Assembly: GCA_964602655.1 (NCBI GenBank)
Contig: CAZRSF010000031.1
Span: 1 to 64,000, forward strand
Length of the DNA stretch: 64,000 nt
Direction: 5' to 3'
Origin: Moduliflexus sp964602655
GTDB taxonomy: Bacteria > Moduliflexota > Moduliflexia > Moduliflexales > Moduliflexaceae
Shown in pieces: positions 62,628-64,000 of this stretch; position 1 is the first letter of the stretch; each line of letters starts with the position of its first letter. Below the pieces are notes generated by a model. The model made no database searches. It was not told the DNA's origin and worked only from the letters and a program-made list of their open reading frames with translations. Position numbers and translations under genes: made by a program.

Positions 62628-62696
62628 GGCGCAAGAAGGACGGCTGCCGGGTCACGCCGCGCCGTTCGAATATTCACACATCGCAGGAGGTTTGAC

Positions 62697-63248
62697 ATGT
62701 TAAACACCTTACACATCAACCCTGATCCGCGTGAAAAGGTACTCCCGCAGGAGTCCTACGCGCAGTTGGACCAGTATTTGGAGACGTTGGATATTACGCA
62801 GGACGATCCCAGAAAAAAGGAATATCTGATTCAGGCGCTGCACAAAGCGCAGCATATTTTCGGGTATCTGCCGGAAGAAGTGCAGTTGCATATCGCCGAT
62901 TGTTTCGGCGTGCATCATGCCGAAGTGTCCGGCGTGATCAGCTTTTACAACTATTTCACGACGACGCCGAAAGGACAAAATCAGATCAATGTCTGCATGG
63001 GCACGGCGTGTTACGTGCGCGGCGCGGACAAAGTGCTGGCGGAATTCGAGCGCGTGCTGAATATCAAATCGGGCGAAGTCACGGAAGACAAACGCTTTTC
63101 GATTGAAAGCCTGCGCTGCGTCGGCGCATGCGGCCTTGCGCCAGTGGTCATGATTAACGACAAAGTATTCGGCAAAGTCACCCCGGAAAATGTGCGCGGG
63201 ATTGTCGAAAGCTATTTGGTGGAAAATGAAAGCAAGGAGGGCAAATAG
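62697..63248 (+). CDS. NuoE/HydC-family 2Fe-2S subunit
   Basis: 183 residues with an AGGAGG ribosome site. The helical N-terminal half (QALHKAQHIFGYLPEEVQLHIAD, HHAEVSGVISFYNYF) and C-terminal thioredoxin-like 2Fe-2S domain (CMGTACYVRGADKV, CVGACGLAP) match NuoE and HydC/HndA. It is directly followed by HydB (stop TAG adjacent to the next ATG). Role: electron-transfer subunit of a bifurcating hydrogenase or NADH-linked complex. Confidence 0.93.
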   Translation: MLNTLHINPDPREKVLPQESYAQLDQYLETLDITQDDPRKKEYLIQALHKAQHIFGYLPEEVQLHIADCFGVHHAEVSGVISFYNYFTTTPKGQNQINVCMGTACYVRGADKVLAEFERVLNIKSGEVTEDKRFSIESLRCVGACGLAPVVMINDKVFGKVTPENVRGIVESYLVENESKEGK

Positions 63249-64000
63249 ATGGAAAAGATCAGCTCGTATCAAGAGTTGTTGGACGTCTATAGTCAAGTGA
63301 AACCTCTGCTGGACAACCGGGTCAACTTCGAGAACAAAGACGCGGGCAGGACGACGGTGCTTGTCTGCGGCGGCACAGGCTGCCAGGCGTCGGAAAGCCA
63401 GCAGATCGTGAAGAATTTCGAACGCCTGATTCAAGAAGAACATCTGGTGGACATGGTGGATGTCTCGATCACCGGCTGCTTCGGTTTCTGCGAAAAAGGC
63501 CCCATCGTCAAAGTGTTCCCGGATAACGTCTTTTACGTGCAAGTGACGCCGAACGACGTGGAAGAAATCGTCCAGACGCATCTGATTGAAAATAAGCGCG
63601 TCAAACGTCTGCTGTACGAAGAACCGAGCCTCAAGAAAAAAGTCGAAACGCAGTCGGAAATGAATTTTTATAAAAAGCAGCATCGCATCGCATTGCGGAA
63701 CTGCGGCTTGATCAACCCGGAAAAAATCGAAGAGTACATCGCCAACTCCGGCTATCAGGCGCTTGGCAAAGTGTTGACCAGCATGACGCCGGAGCAGGTC
63801 ATTCAACAAGTCAAGAAATCGGGACTCGGCGGACGCGGCGGCGGCGGCTTCCTGACCGGTCAGAAATGGGAAATCACCCGAAACGCGCAGGGCGAAGAAA
63901 AATTCATCATCTGCAACGCGGATGAAGGCGATCCGGGCGCATTCATGGATCGTTCGATTATGGAAGGCGATTCCCACAGCGTGTTGGAAGCGATGGCAAT
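63249..64000 (+). CDS. HydB/NuoF-like NADH-binding flavoprotein, N-terminal part
   Basis: The gene runs off the right edge; ~250 residues are seen. It starts at ATG 63249 right after the HydC stop, with AAGGAGGG as ribosome site. Unlike the paralogue at 58646, the N-terminal thioredoxin-like domain keeps its cluster ligands (CGGTGCQ and TGCFGFC). Then follow QHRIALRNCGLINPE, the NADH loop GLGGRGGGGFLTG and CNADEGDPGAFMDR. This is the usual flavin subunit of HydABC-type bifurcating [FeFe] hydrogenases; hydA should lie just beyond the window. Confidence 0.92.
   Translation, partial: MEKISSYQELLDVYSQVKPLLDNRVNFENKDAGRTTVLVCGGTGCQASESQQIVKNFERLIQEEHLVDMVDVSITGCFGFCEKGPIVKVFPDNVFYVQVTPNDVEEIVQTHLIENKRVKRLLYEEPSLKKKVETQSEMNFYKKQHRIALRNCGLINPEKIEEYIANSGYQALGKVLTSMTPEQVIQQVKKSGLGGRGGGGFLTGQKWEITRNAQGEEKFIICNADEGDPGAFMDRSIMEGDSHSVLEAMA

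Overview
The window comes from the chromosome of a Gram-negative, probably anaerobic and fermentative bacterium from a deep or poorly cultured lineage. The evidence is lipoproteins with lipobox signals, a DUF374-type acyltransferase, a B12-dependent ribonucleotide reductase, a bifurcating-hydrogenase-type HydB/HydC operon, a large chemosensory cluster and a Hanks-type kinase. The mix recalls candidate phyla such as KSB3/Modulibacteria, but no rRNA is present and I cannot fix the taxon. Most of the DNA is moderately GC-rich. The stretch from about 17.4 to 22.9 kb is visibly AT-rich and looks foreign.

Layout. 0-2.5 kb: the tail of a zinc metallopeptidase, an ABC exporter permease and an unknown small protein. 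2.8-12.5 kb: one co-directional chemosensory cluster (tandem-receiver regulator, CheY, CheW, transmembrane MCP, hybrid CheA with a receiver, CheB, second CheW, acidic receiver protein) with no CheR. 12.6-16.5 kb: valS and a class II aldolase gene with a clear terminator. 16.6-24 kb: accessory region with a toxin-antitoxin pair, a compact four-gene AT-rich operon (GrpE-like, Hsp70-like, all-helical, nucleoside phosphorylase-like), an attC-like integron recombination site, a SLATT/DUF4231 two-helix membrane protein and a broken second nucleoside phosphorylase start. 24-25.8 kb: rqcH. 25.8-31.9 kb: RelE module, a protein kinase fused to a TARG1-like macrodomain, UPF0175 protein and a secreted Ig/cadherin-like lipoprotein. 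32-39.5 kb: Ste24 protease, PilZ protein, three-gene ABC-2 exporter, cysteine-rich protein and serine hydrolase. 39.7-43 kb: a very large SARP-like NTPase/TPR regulator. 43.4-46.8 kb: DUF4160/DUF2442, a VapBC module, rmuC and a lipoprotein. 47.2-50.6 kb: nrdR-nrdJ with two NrdR boxes. 50.6-56.1 kb: two paralogous MCPs that carry a C-terminal sugar-binding-protein-like domain. 56.1-58.4 kb: acyltransferase, membrane protein and patatin. 58.6-64 kb: a divergent NuoF-like gene and a hydrogenase operon (ferredoxin, PAS, SpoIIE phosphatase, HydC/NuoE, start of HydB/NuoF).

The best candidate for an undescribed system is the AT-rich operon at 17546-22854. An Hsp70-like ATPase with its own GrpE-like exchange factor and a helical adaptor sits upstream of a nucleoside-phosphorylase-like putative effector, and the genes overlap or nearly touch. 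I infer an anti-phage or other conflict function in which chaperone-like sensing licenses nucleoside or nucleotide cleavage. This is a hypothesis from gene content only. The other notable features are the kinase-macrodomain fusion, the MCP/binding-protein fusions, the NuoF-like protein without N-terminal cluster ligands, and several families of large intergenic palindromes and MITE-like elements.
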